NCBI RefSeq assembly: GCF_004791165.1
Contig: NZ_SRUZ01000002.1
Coordinates: forward strand, 186,001-250,000
Direction: 5' to 3'
DNA: 64,000 bases
Origin: Mesorhizobium sp. M8A.F.Ca.ET.218.01.1.1
GTDB taxonomy: Bacteria > Pseudomonadota > Alphaproteobacteria > Rhizobiales > Rhizobiaceae
Shown here: in pieces, positions 19,410 to 27,352 of the stretch
Position numbering within the stretch: the first letter of the stretch is position 1
How the letters are laid out: each line of letters starts with the position of its first letter
Position numbers and translations under genes: made by a program
Notes under the pieces: generated by a model
Databases searched by the model: none
What the model was told of the DNA's origin: nothing
Seen by the model: only the letters and a program-made list of their open reading frames with translations

Positions 19410-19475
19410 CGTGGTCTATCCTTCCAGATAGTGGCCCCTCGTTGGGGAGGGGTGGCCCACGGACGGCGATATGCG
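19410..19475 (-). promoter_or_regulatory. structured serC leader, candidate serC RNA motif
   Basis: Read on the minus strand, a hairpin with CCCCTC and GAGGGG arms (plus coordinates 19435-19452) is followed by a second hairpin CTATC-TGGAAG-GATAG (19416-19431), which encloses the GGAAGG ribosome binding site 8-10 bases from the serC ATG. GGCCAC occurs on both sides of the first hairpin and allows alternative pairing with GTGG. A conserved 'serC' leader RNA is known from alphaproteobacteria; the match here is by position and layout, not by covariance search. Confidence 0.5.
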
Positions 19476-19520
19476 TTCAAGCCTCGGGCGTCAAGAGGAA
19501 AGTTTTTGTCGCTGCCGGGA

Positions 19521-19580
19521 TACCAAATGCATGTCGTCCAAAAGTGCCCGGCGGTTTTGGGTCGACGACATGCATCAAAC
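19521..19580. repeat. dispersed hairpin repeat, copy A
   Basis: Perfect 12-bp inverted arms, ATGCATGTCGTC (19527-19538) and GACGACATGCAT (19564-19575). Inside them a second pairing CCAAAA/TTTTGG brackets GTGCCCGGCGG. Related copies lie at 28719-28763, 37871-37910 and 51639-51687. It sits between serC and the neighbouring outer-membrane protein gene. Confidence 0.75.
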
Positions 19581-19667
19581 AAGAATGTCCGTGATCAGGA
19601 TCGCGTGATTCGAATGCAGACGGCGGACCGCAGGGATCCGCCGCCGAAATGCTGATCTGTCCGGGAC

Positions 19668-20450
19668 CTACCAGAGATCGTAGCGCAGCCCCAGCTTGAC
19701 CTGGTGATTGCTGATTCCCTTGTGGACCGGGAAGGAGGTCAGGCTTTCGGCCGTCACATATTCGGCGTCGGGGGCCGAGAAATACTGATAACCGAGATCG
19801 ACGGAAACGTTCTTGGAAACCTGATAGGCAAGGCCGGCATTCAACGTATAGGCGAAGGAATACTGTGTCTTGTTGTCCTGCAGGTTGAAACTGTTGGCGG
19901 GGACATTGTTATCCGTGTAAGTCGCCGAAAGCGTGTGCCTGCTGCGGACAACACCGATGCCGGCGCCGAGATAGGGCGTGATTCCGACATATGTGCCGAG
20001 ATCGACATAGCCATTGAGTATCCCCGAGAAGGCATAGTTCTTCAGCGATCCCGATCCCTGGGTCGACAATGTCGGCAGCGTGACGACCGCTGAATCGTCA
20101 TAGCTGAAGCTGACGTCGTTACCGGGCAAATAGCCGAGGTTGAGATCGGCGCGCAGATAGTCGGTGAAATGATAGCCGAAACCGATGCTCGCGAAGGCCG
20201 CTTTGTTGCTCTCGCTAAAGTTTTCGTTGTTGATCGCCGACGGGAAGGTGAAATCCCCGTTTTTGAAGCTCTTTTGCACCAGATAGGAGACGTCGCCGCG
20301 CAGATACCATCCGGAGCCGACCTCGACCGGCACATAGTCCGGCGCCTGGTCGACATAGACCGGAGGATCGTAATCGGCTGCGAGTGCCGATGTCAGTGGC
20401 AAGAGGCCAAATCCGGCAAGTGCCAACGCAATACGCGATATGAGTGTCAT
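19668..20450 (-). CDS. outer-membrane beta-barrel protein, Omp25/31-like
   Basis: 260 residues. A signal peptide (1-24, ending SALA) precedes an eight-strand-type barrel with alternating aromatic strands (GWYLRGDVSYLV, FASIGFGYHF, YVGITPYLGAGIGV), ending in LGLRYDLW, with a terminal aromatic residue suited to BAM recognition. This matches the rhizobial/Brucella Omp25/Omp31 porin-like family. A TTAA-N7-TTAA site lies about 80 bp upstream. It is related to, and next to, the following outer-membrane protein gene. Confidence 0.85.
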   Translation of the reverse strand: MTLISRIALALAGFGLLPLTSALAADYDPPVYVDQAPDYVPVEVGSGWYLRGDVSYLVQKSFKNGDFTFPSAINNENFSESNKAAFASIGFGYHFTDYLRADLNLGYLPGNDVSFSYDDSAVVTLPTLSTQGSGSLKNYAFSGILNGYVDLGTYVGITPYLGAGIGVVRSRHTLSATYTDNNVPANSFNLQDNKTQYSFAYTLNAGLAYQVSKNVSVDLGYQYFSAPDAEYVTAESLTSFPVHKGISNHQVKLGLRYDLW

Positions 20451-20529
20451 GGTCCCCGACTCCCGATTTGGCGACACCTGCGATCACGCAGGCAGCCATC
20501 GTTTCAAGGAGCATTGTTAACCATAGTGG

Positions 20530-20544
20530 TTAAGTGCCGGTTAA
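20530..20544 (-). promoter_or_regulatory. candidate CtrA box upstream of the Omp25-like gene
   Basis: TTAAGTGCCGGTTAA fits TTAA-N7-TTAA on either strand; a third TTAA lies at 20517-20520. The site ends 80 bp from the start at 20450. Assignment to CtrA is inferred from the consensus alone. Confidence 0.45.
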
Positions 20545-20597
20545 GGCTAACAGAGCGTTAGCGAATTGATTTCGAACGGACTCAACCCGGATCATCT

Positions 20598-20629
20598 CAA
20601 ACGAAAACCGCCCGGCTGATGCCGGGCGG
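20598..20629 (-). terminator. rho-independent terminator of the second outer-membrane protein gene
   Basis: Stem CCGCCCGGC / GCCGGGCGG with a 4-base loop (20608-20629), followed on the minus strand by TTTTCGTTT, 30 bp after the stop at 20658. Confidence 0.8.
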
Positions 20630-20657
20630 TCGACGAATTCTTGGAACTTCGAGGCGA

Positions 20658-21506
20658 TTACTTGGTGTAGATCGGCTCGGGCTCGGGCTGATAGGCAACC
20701 GGTACACTGCACCCGTTGTTGCCGCCAAACTGATAGCGCAAGCCACCGCGCACTTCGTGGGTGTTGAAGCCGTGATCGAAGCCTGGCCCGGCGCCCGGCG
20801 TGGCGCCGCTTGGACCATACTCGAACATGCGACCGCCCTGGATATGGGAGAAACGGTAGCCAGCATCGAGGATGACTTTGTCGGTCAGACAGTAGGAGGC
20901 GCCGGCCATGACCGCGTAGGCGAAGCGCCAGCTGGATGTTCCGGGGTTGGACTCGGTCGTGTTCGGATCGTAGACAGTATCCCACTTGACGCGCGCACCG
21001 CCGATGCCGGCGCCGACATAGGGCGTGATGCCATGCCAGGTGCCAATATCGACATACGCATTGGCCAGCAGCAGCAAGGCGCTCATCTTCGACACTTCGG
21101 TGGAGGTCGTGGTGAGATCCGAGGTGGCGCCGTTGAAGTTCGACTTGAACCAATAATCGGCGGTCAGGTCGGTGCGGAAGTGTTCATTGATCTTGTAGCC
21201 GACGCCGCCGCCGAGCGAGAAGCCGCCCTTGAGCTTGCCGTAGTCGAAGCTCTTGCTGCCGGCGACCCCGACGGGAGGTCCGCACGGGCAAGGCGCGGCC
21301 CCATAGGTGATGTAGTCGATGTCACCCACCTTCGACTTGTGATAGTCGAGGTCGCCGCGGATATACCATCCGCCGACATCGACAGGCTCATAGACCGGCG
21401 GTGGCGCTTCTTCGACCTGCGGCTCAGGCAGATCAGCTGCGAGTACCGGCCAGGCCAAGCCCGCGAACAGCAGCGCGAACAGTGCCTTTCTTGCTGTATT
21501 GAACAT
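20658..21506 (-). CDS. outer-membrane beta-barrel protein
   Basis: 282 residues. Signal peptide 1-23 (ending PVLAAD), then a short Pro-rich linker (EEAPPPVYEPVDV) and a barrel with strands such as GWYIRGDLDYHKSK, GGFSLGGGVGYKI and GITPYVGAGIGGARV. The same YIRGD and GITPYxGAGIG motifs occur in the neighbouring gene, so the two are paralogues. Unusual features are CPCGPP in one loop and a Cys near the C-terminus (GGNNGCSVPV). The start at 21506 was chosen for the signal peptide. A CtrA-like site lies about 84 bp upstream. Confidence 0.85.
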   Translation of the reverse strand: MFNTARKALFALLFAGLAWPVLAADLPEPQVEEAPPPVYEPVDVGGWYIRGDLDYHKSKVGDIDYITYGAAPCPCGPPVGVAGSKSFDYGKLKGGFSLGGGVGYKINEHFRTDLTADYWFKSNFNGATSDLTTTSTEVSKMSALLLLANAYVDIGTWHGITPYVGAGIGGARVKWDTVYDPNTTESNPGTSSWRFAYAVMAGASYCLTDKVILDAGYRFSHIQGGRMFEYGPSGATPGAGPGFDHGFNTHEVRGGLRYQFGGNNGCSVPVAYQPEPEPIYTK

Positions 21507-21589
21507 GCTTGTCACCCCTAGAAACCCTCGGAACGGCGATCGTGTCCGAATGAAATTGGCTTTCAGGCGTGGATAATGAATTGCAAAAG

Positions 21590-21604
21590 TTAAAAGGCGT
21601 TTAA
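21590..21604 (-). promoter_or_regulatory. candidate CtrA box upstream of the second outer-membrane protein gene
   Basis: TTAAAAGGCGTTTAA is TTAA-N7-TTAA, with a further TTAA at 21614-21617. It lies 84 bp before the start at 21506, in the same position as the site before the paralogue. Confidence 0.5.
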
Positions 21605-21682
21605 CCTTGTCGATTAACCACGAATCTCTAAAATCCAGGAGATCTGGCGATGATTTCGACAGAATGAACCGGTTCTCCGGCC

Positions 21683-21712
21683 AACAAAAAGCCCGCCGGC
21701 GGGGCGGGCTTC
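21683..21712 (-). terminator. rho-independent terminator of glmM
   Basis: GC-rich hairpin AGCCCGCC/GGGCGGGCT followed on the minus strand by CTTTTTGTTGG, 40 bp after the glmM stop. Confidence 0.8.
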
Positions 21713-21751
21713 GATGCAAGCAAGGCGGCGGCGCCTTCCGGCGGGCGAATG

Positions 21752-23104
21752 TCAGGCGGCGCTGCGGGTTTCCGAGATGACCCCGACGATGTCGTTGACG
21801 ACGGCCTCGACCAGTTGCGGATCGTCGCCCTCGGCCATGACACGGATCAGCGGCTCGGTGCCGGATGGGCGGATGACCAGCCGCCCGGCCTTGCCGAGAC
21901 GGTGACGGGCGTCTTCGATCGCGGCCTTGACCAGGGCCTCCTCCAGCGGCTTGCCGCCGGCGATGCGAACGTTCTTCAACAGTTGCGGCACCGGCTCGAA
22001 CTTCTTCGACAGTTCGCTGACCGGGCGGCCCTGCCGCTTGATGCAGGCCAGCACCTGCAGCGCCGAGACCAGACCGTCGCCGGTGGTCGAAAAGTCGGAC
22101 AGCACGATGTGACCCGACTGCTCGCCGCCGACATTGAGCCCATGCGCGCGCATATGCTCCACGACATAGCGGTCGCCGACCTTGGTGCGGTGCAATTGCA
22201 GCTTCATGTCGCCGAGAAAGCGTTCAAGGCCGAGATTGGACATGACGGTCGAAACGACGCCACCGCCGGCCAATCGCCCGCTCTGGTGCCAGGATTCGGC
22301 AATCAGCGCCATGATCTGGTCGCCGTCGACGATGGCCCCGTTCTCGTCGACGATGACGACGCGGTCGGCATCGCCGTCGAGCGCGATGCCGATGTCGGCG
22401 CGCACTTCATGCACCTTCTTCTGCAGCCCGGCCGGATGGGTCGAACCGCATTCCCTGTTGATGTTGAAGCCGTTGGGCTCGACATTGATGGCCACGACCT
22501 CGGCGCCAAGCTCCCACAGCGCCTCTGGCGCCACCTTGTAGGCCGCGCCATTGGCGCAGTCGACGACGATCCTGAGACCCGAAAGCGACATCGAGCGCGG
22601 CAAGGTGCGCTTGGCGAATTCGATATAGCGGTCGTGCACGCCATCGACGCGCTTGGCGCGGCCAAGCCCGTCGGAATCGGCGAGCGCCAGTTCGATGTCC
22701 TTGTCGAGCATGCTCTCAATGCGTTCTTCGATCTCGTCGGAGAGCTTGTAGCCGTCGGGGCCGAACAGCTTGATGCCGTTGTCGTAATAGGGATTGTGCG
22801 AAGCCGAGATCATGACGCCGATATCGGCACGCAGCGAACGCACCAGCATGGCCACCGCCGGCGTCGGGATCGGGCCGAGCAGGAACACGTCCATGCCGGC
22901 GGCGCAAAGGCCGGCCACCATCGCGTTCTCGATCATGTAGCCGGAAAGCCTGGTGTCCTTGCCGAGCACGACACGATGGCGATGGCTGCCGCGCTGGAAC
23001 GAAAGGCCAGCGGCCATGCCGACCCGCATGGCGATTTCGGCGGTCATCGGAAACTTGTTGGCGCGCCCGCGAATGCCGTCCGTGCCGAAGTAATTCCCTG
23101 CCAT
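21752..23104 (-). CDS. glmM: phosphoglucosamine mutase
   Basis: 450-residue enzyme converting glucosamine-6-phosphate to glucosamine-1-phosphate for peptidoglycan and LPS synthesis. The phosphorylated catalytic serine is S102 in SASHNP. The Mg-binding loop is DGDADR, and the C-terminal phosphate-binding loop is [10 protein letters not shown]. Length matches the family. In related genomes it follows ftsH closely; here two secreted-protein genes and about 700 bp of non-coding sequence separate them. Confidence 0.96.
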   Translation of the reverse strand: MAGNYFGTDGIRGRANKFPMTAEIAMRVGMAAGLSFQRGSHRHRVVLGKDTRLSGYMIENAMVAGLCAAGMDVFLLGPIPTPAVAMLVRSLRADIGVMISASHNPYYDNGIKLFGPDGYKLSDEIEERIESMLDKDIELALADSDGLGRAKRVDGVHDRYIEFAKRTLPRSMSLSGLRIVVDCANGAAYKVAPEALWELGAEVVAINVEPNGFNINRECGSTHPAGLQKKVHEVRADIGIALDGDADRVVIVDENGAIVDGDQIMALIAESWHQSGRLAGGGVVSTVMSNLGLERFLGDMKLQLHRTKVGDRYVVEHMRAHGLNVGGEQSGHIVLSDFSTTGDGLVSALQVLACIKRQGRPVSELSKKFEPVPQLLKNVRIAGGKPLEEALVKAAIEDARHRLGKAGRLVIRPSGTEPLIRVMAEGDDPQLVEAVVNDIVGVISETRSAA

Positions 23105-23462
23105 GCTAGCCAGTATCCCTGATTGTCCTTAGCCGGCACGTCATGCCACAATTGGCCGTCGTGCCCCGATCACATTGTGTGATTATATGTTACCAATCCT
23201 TAGAAAATCATTGTTGTGCACTGCACACAACCTGGTGGCGTCCTGTTACCGAGCCACCGTTGCGCCACAATATACCAGTTTTGCGAGCCATCGAGCGCGG
23301 ATGCACCCCGAGAATTCTTGGCTCAGCGGCCGTAAGGTCAAATGATTTCATCACCTTGTCGTTAGAAGGCGATTTCCGGCGATATATAATCTGGCGCAAC
23401 CGACCGTTGAGCGTTATTGATTCGCTGGGACGTATAATGGGCTTCAGCCACGGAGAAACGCT
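23105..23462. other. 358-bp intergenic region, promoters for glmM and the secreted repeat protein
   Basis: No gene seen. The segment is AT-rich for this genome. A hairpin GTTGTG-CACTGCA-CACAAC lies near 23213-23231. A perfect TATAAT is at 23433-23438 with TTGAGC 20 bp before it, a weakly spaced promoter for the plus-strand gene at 23463. Nothing else could be assigned. Confidence 0.45.
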
Positions 23463-24302
23463 ATGCTCATCCACCGAATTGCCACTCTCACCGGCCTCGC
23501 GGTCGCGACGTTGTTCCTGGCCGCGCCAGCCAACGCGCTGACGATGGCCGAGTGCAGCACGAAGTATAACGCCGCCAAGGACGCGGGGACGCTTGCGGGG
23601 GCGACCTGGAACCAGTTTCGCAAGGCGCAATGCGGTACCGACGCCGCGGCCACCACCGAAACCAAGGCTGCCACCACCAAGGCGACTGAAACCAAGCCGG
23701 CCAAGACCACCAAGGCTGCGGCCGCGGCTGCCGACAGCCCGGCCAAGGGCCTGACCGCCAAGGAATGCAGCACCAAGTACCAGGCGGCCAAGGCCGCCGG
23801 CACGCTGAACGGCATGAAGTGGAACGACTTCCGCAAGGCTGAATGTGCCGCTGGTGCATCCGCTGCCGCCGACACCAAACCGGCGACCACCAAGGCGGCG
23901 GCAGCTCCGGCCGCTGCTTCTGGCAAGGGTCTGAGCATGGCAGAATGCAGCACCAAGTACCAGGCCGCCAAGACGGCGAACACCCTGAAGGGCATGAAGT
24001 GGAACGACTTCCGCAAGGCTGAATGCGGCGCCAGCGCGTCCGACGACGACACCGTGCCCGCCCCGAGCGAGGCCAGTTACACCAAGGAGCCGGCAAAGCC
24101 GACGACGGTTGCGCCCAAGGGCGTCACCTTCCCGTCCGCGATCTCGGCGAAGTATGCCAGCGAAACTCCCGGAAAGGGTCGCATGCATACCTGCCTCGAC
24201 CAGTACTATGTCCTCAAGGACGCCAACGCGCTCGGCGGCCTGAAGTGGATCCAGAAGGGCGGCGGCTTCTACAGCCTCTGCAATGCCAAGCTGAAGGGCT
24301 GA
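23463..24302 (+). CDS. secreted protein with three Cys-pair repeats plus a related C-terminal module
   Basis: 279 residues. Signal peptide 1-22 (ending PANA). Three repeats of about 35 residues follow, each with AECSTKYxAAKxAGTL...WNxFRKAxC, giving two conserved Cys per repeat. They are joined by Ala/Thr/Lys-rich linkers that look disordered. The C-terminal module (RMHTCLDQYYVLKD...WIQKGGGFYSLCNAKLKG) keeps the Cys-to-Cys spacing pattern. The layout recalls PsiF-like repeat proteins but I cannot assign the family. GGAG lies 8 bases before the ATG. A shorter paralogue follows at 24541. Confidence 0.82.
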   Translation: MLIHRIATLTGLAVATLFLAAPANALTMAECSTKYNAAKDAGTLAGATWNQFRKAQCGTDAAATTETKAATTKATETKPAKTTKAAAAAADSPAKGLTAKECSTKYQAAKAAGTLNGMKWNDFRKAECAAGASAAADTKPATTKAAAAPAAASGKGLSMAECSTKYQAAKTANTLKGMKWNDFRKAECGASASDDDTVPAPSEASYTKEPAKPTTVAPKGVTFPSAISAKYASETPGKGRMHTCLDQYYVLKDANALGGLKWIQKGGGFYSLCNAKLKG

Positions 24303-24325
24303 TCGCGTAGCCATAGTCTCCAAAC

Positions 24326-24364
24326 AAAGGCCCGCGCATCGCAAGATGCGCGGGCCTTTTTGTT
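24326..24364 (+). terminator. rho-independent terminator after the three-repeat secreted protein
   Basis: AAAGGCCCGCGCATC and GATGCGCGGGCCTTT form a long perfect stem closed by GCAA, followed by TTTTTGTTG. It lies 25 bp after the stop. Confidence 0.9.
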
Positions 24365-24474
24365 GCGCGCGAAGACGCCTGCGGCTTTGCACGCATGTCG
24401 CGGGGGCTGCCGGCATCATCAATTCGCCTACACTGCCCACCGCCAAGCTCATCGATAATCCGCAAAGATTCTGG

Positions 24475-24503
24475 TTGAACATATAAAGAACAAAACGTAT
24501 ACA
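24475..24503 (+). promoter_or_regulatory. sigma-70-like promoter of the one-repeat secreted protein
   Basis: TTGAAC (24475-24480) and TATACA (24498-24503) are separated by 17 bp. AGGAGGG sits close to the ATG at 24541. The gene therefore has its own transcription start after the upstream terminator. Confidence 0.65.
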
Positions 24504-24540
24504 AAAGGACGTCAAGCTTATTGTCAACCAGGAGGGTCTT

Positions 24541-24999
24541 ATGCACAGTTTGAAATTGGCGGTATTGGCTGCGACCGCATTTGTTGCTTGGAACGTCGCC
24601 CCTGCAAGCGCACTGACCATGAAGGAATGCGGCGAGAATTACCGGACAGCCAAGGAAGGCGGCACTCTGAACGGCATGGACTGGGCCGCTTTCCGCAAAG
24701 AGAAATGCGCGACGTCCGCCGCCGAGAGTGTCAGCGCGGATACGGTCGAAACCACGCCGCAGCCGAAAAAGGAAACCAGCGCGGCGGTCGCCCCAACTGT
24801 AGCGCCGGTGGGCGTGACATTCCCGACCACCCTCGCCGCCGAGTTCAAGACCGAAAAGCCCGCGAAGGCGCGGATGAAGACCTGCCTGCAGGGTTACCAC
24901 GGCAACAAGGAGGCGGGTACGTTGAACGGCCTTCGCTGGATCCAGAAGGGCGGCGGTTATTACAGCCTTTGCAATGCGCGGCTGAAAGCTGAATCATAA
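24541..24999 (+). CDS. secreted protein with one Cys-pair repeat, paralogue of the upstream gene
   Basis: 152 residues. Signal peptide 1-24 (ending ASA), then a single repeat (LTMKECGENYRTAKEGGTL...MDWAAFRKEKC), a Thr/Pro/Lys-rich linker, and a C-terminal module (ARMKTCLQGYHGNKEAGTL...WIQKGGGYYSLCNARLK) nearly identical in plan to that of the upstream protein. It is thus a tandem paralogue with two repeats fewer. Its own promoter and terminator-separated position imply independent regulation. Function unknown; probably periplasmic or extracellular with disulfides. Confidence 0.82.
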   Translation: MHSLKLAVLAATAFVAWNVAPASALTMKECGENYRTAKEGGTLNGMDWAAFRKEKCATSAAESVSADTVETTPQPKKETSAAVAPTVAPVGVTFPTTLAAEFKTEKPAKARMKTCLQGYHGNKEAGTLNGLRWIQKGGGYYSLCNARLKAES

Positions 25000-25052
25000 A
25001 AGTCGAATACGGCGGATAAAGCGGTTCACAGTTTTTCACGCAGACGTTGAGC

Positions 25053-25167
25053 CGTGATCCTCGGGCTTGTCCCGAGGATCTGCTGTCGGGCGACATCTGG
25101 GCGCCGGGTATGAGTTGGAAACCGCCAACTGCGTTTGCAGGTCATCGGGACAAGCCCGAGGGGTGAC
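25053..25167. repeat. paired inverted rhizobial repeat
   Basis: GATCCTCGGGCTTGTCCCGA with GGATC (25058-25082) forms a hairpin. The same core recurs inverted as TCGGGACAAGCCCGAG (about 25144-25159). The two copies face each other across about 60 bp in the 302-bp gap between the secreted protein gene and ftsH. Confidence 0.7.
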
Positions 25168-25268
25168 GCTCCAACGTACGTCCGGCGCGCCCCTTGAGTT
25201 CTGGAGCAATTTCCAGGAAAAGTGCGTAGCGGTTTTCTGTCCGGAATTGCGTGAAAACAAAGAGTTAG

Positions 25269-25305
25269 AGCGGGTTAGCGATTGTCAAACGCTGAACCGC
25301 TCTAG
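25269..25305 (-). terminator. probable ftsH terminator
   Basis: On the minus strand AGAGCGGTTCAGCG pairs imperfectly with CGCTAACCCGCTCT, followed by AACTCTTTGTTTTC. The stem begins at the ftsH stop codon. The T-rich tract starts a few bases late, so strength is uncertain. Confidence 0.5.
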
Positions 25306-27233
25306 CCCTGCGGTTGCGGCTCCATGCCGCCTTCGGGCTCGGGACCCTTCTTGCGGCGGCCTCCGGACTTCGGAACGGCCGAGCCACGGCTCGGCGGTGT
25401 GTCGTCGCCAAGGTCGCGCGAGGGCTTCTGCCCTGCGATCAACTGCTTGATCTCCTCGCCGGACAGTGTCTCGTATTCGAGCAGGCCTTGCGCCAGCGCG
25501 ATCCATTCCTTCTTCTTCTTGGTCAGCACCGACTTCGCCGTCGAATAGGCGTCGTCGATCAGCCGGCGCACTTCCGCATCGATGATCTGCGCCGTCTCTT
25601 CCGAGATGTTTTGCGTGCGCGCCACCGAATGGCCAAGGAAGACCTCTTCCTGGTTGTCGCCATAGGCGACATGGCCGAGCTTGTCGGAGAAGCCCCAGCG
25701 CGTGACCATGGCGCGCGCCAGCTTGGTCGCCTGCTCGATGTCGGAGGAGGCACCCGACGTGATGTTCTCCTTGCCGAACTTGAACTCCTCGGCGACGCGG
25801 CCGCCCATCATGATGGCGAGGCGCGAGACCATGTATTTGTAGCTCATGGAGTAGCGGTCGCCTTCCGGCAACTGCATGACCATGCCGAGCGCGCGGCCGC
25901 GCGGGATGATGGTTGCCTTGTGCAGCGGATCGGCCGACGGCACGTTGAGCGCCAGGATGGCGTGGCCGGCCTCGTGATAGGCGGTCAGCTCCTTCTCGGC
26001 CTGGGTCATGGCCGACGAGCGGCGCTCGGCGCCCATCATGATCTTGTCCTTGGCGTCCTCGAACTCGGCCATGGTGACGAGGCGCTTGTTGCGCCGCGCG
26101 GCCATCAGCGCGGATTCGTTGACAAGGTTCATCAGGTCGGCGCCGGAGAAGCCGGGCGTACCACGAGCGACGACCTTGAGGTCGACATTGGGCGCCAGCG
26201 GCACGTTGCGCACATGCACCTTGAGGATCTTCTCGCGGCCGACGATGTCGGGGTTGGGCACCACCACCTGGCGGTCGAAACGGCCGGGACGCAGCAACGC
26301 CGGATCGAGCACGTCGGGCCGGTTGGTGGCGGCGATCAGGATGATGCTTTCGTTGGATTCGAAGCCGTCCATCTCGACCAGCAACTGGTTCAGCGTCTGC
26401 TCGCGCTCGTCATTGCCGCCGCCGAGACCGGCACCGCGATGGCGGCCGACGGCGTCGATTTCGTCGATAAAGATGATGCAGGGCGCATTCTTCTTGGCCT
26501 GGTCGAACATGTCACGGACGCGGCTGGCGCCGACGCCGACGAACATCTCGACGAAATCCGAACCTGAAATGGTGAAGAACGGCACGTTGGCTTCGCCGGC
26601 GACCGAGCGGGCAAGCAGCGTCTTGCCGGTGCCGGGAGGACCGACCAGCAGCACGCCGCGCGGAATCTTGCCGCCGAGGCGCTGGAACTTCTGCGGATCG
26701 CGCAGGAACTCGACGATCTCTTCAAGATCTTCCTTGGCTTCGTCGACGCCGGCGACGTCCTGGAAGGTGACGCGGCCATGCGCCTCGGTCAGGAGCTTGG
26801 CCTTCGACTTGCCGAAGCCCATGGCGCGCCCGGAGCCGGACTGCATCTGGCGCATGAAGAATATCCACACGCCGAGGATGAGGATCATCGGCAGCCACGA
26901 GATCAGGTAGCCGAACAGCGAATTGGAACCGTCGGTCTCGGGCCGCGCATTGATGGTGACGTTCTTGTCCTGCAGCCGCGAGACCAGTTGGGGATCGCCG
27001 GGCGAATAGGTCTGGAAGCCGCTAGAATTGTCGGTGTAGGTGCCGGTGATGCGGGCACCCGCGATGGTCACCGTCTTGACCCGGCCGGCCGCGACATCCT
27101 GCAGGAACTGCGAATAAGGCACATCGCTCGAAGCCCCGCGCGTCTGCGGCGTCTGGAACAGATTGAAGAGGGCGATGAGCAGGACCGCTATGATCGCCCA
27201 GAGCGCGAGGTTGCGATAGTTCGGATTCATCAA
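25302..27233 (-). CDS. ftsH: ATP-dependent zinc metalloprotease FtsH
   Basis: 643-residue membrane AAA+ protease that removes misfolded and short-lived membrane and cytosolic proteins. Two transmembrane helices lie at about 10-27 and 105-125, with a periplasmic domain between them. Walker A GPPGTGKT lies near 200, Walker B IIFIDEID near 258, an arginine-finger region LRPGRFDRQ, and the zinc site HEAGH near 420. The C-terminal tail is Pro/Gly/Lys-rich. It follows tilS on the same strand. Confidence 0.97.
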   Translation of the reverse strand: MMNPNYRNLALWAIIAVLLIALFNLFQTPQTRGASSDVPYSQFLQDVAAGRVKTVTIAGARITGTYTDNSSGFQTYSPGDPQLVSRLQDKNVTINARPETDGSNSLFGYLISWLPMILILGVWIFFMRQMQSGSGRAMGFGKSKAKLLTEAHGRVTFQDVAGVDEAKEDLEEIVEFLRDPQKFQRLGGKIPRGVLLVGPPGTGKTLLARSVAGEANVPFFTISGSDFVEMFVGVGASRVRDMFDQAKKNAPCIIFIDEIDAVGRHRGAGLGGGNDEREQTLNQLLVEMDGFESNESIILIAATNRPDVLDPALLRPGRFDRQVVVPNPDIVGREKILKVHVRNVPLAPNVDLKVVARGTPGFSGADLMNLVNESALMAARRNKRLVTMAEFEDAKDKIMMGAERRSSAMTQAEKELTAYHEAGHAILALNVPSADPLHKATIIPRGRALGMVMQLPEGDRYSMSYKYMVSRLAIMMGGRVAEEFKFGKENITSGASSDIEQATKLARAMVTRWGFSDKLGHVAYGDNQEEVFLGHSVARTQNISEETAQIIDAEVRRLIDDAYSTAKSVLTKKKKEWIALAQGLLEYETLSGEEIKQLIAGQKPSRDLGDDTPPSRGSAVPKSGGRRKKGPEPEGGMEPQPQG

Positions 27234-27352
27234 TTGTCCCGTTGGTGTCCGCGAGCGGACAGCATCATGAGAGGAAACTTGGGCCTAACATAGGGAGAGC
27301 GTCCCCCCTTGCCAAGCAGAACAGCATGTCTGGGTTAAGCTTTCGCGCAGCA

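Noticed and set aside
23463-24302. CRISPR-like repeat array
   Set aside because: The periodic DNA is protein-coding repeats with unequal linkers, not short repeats with unique spacers.
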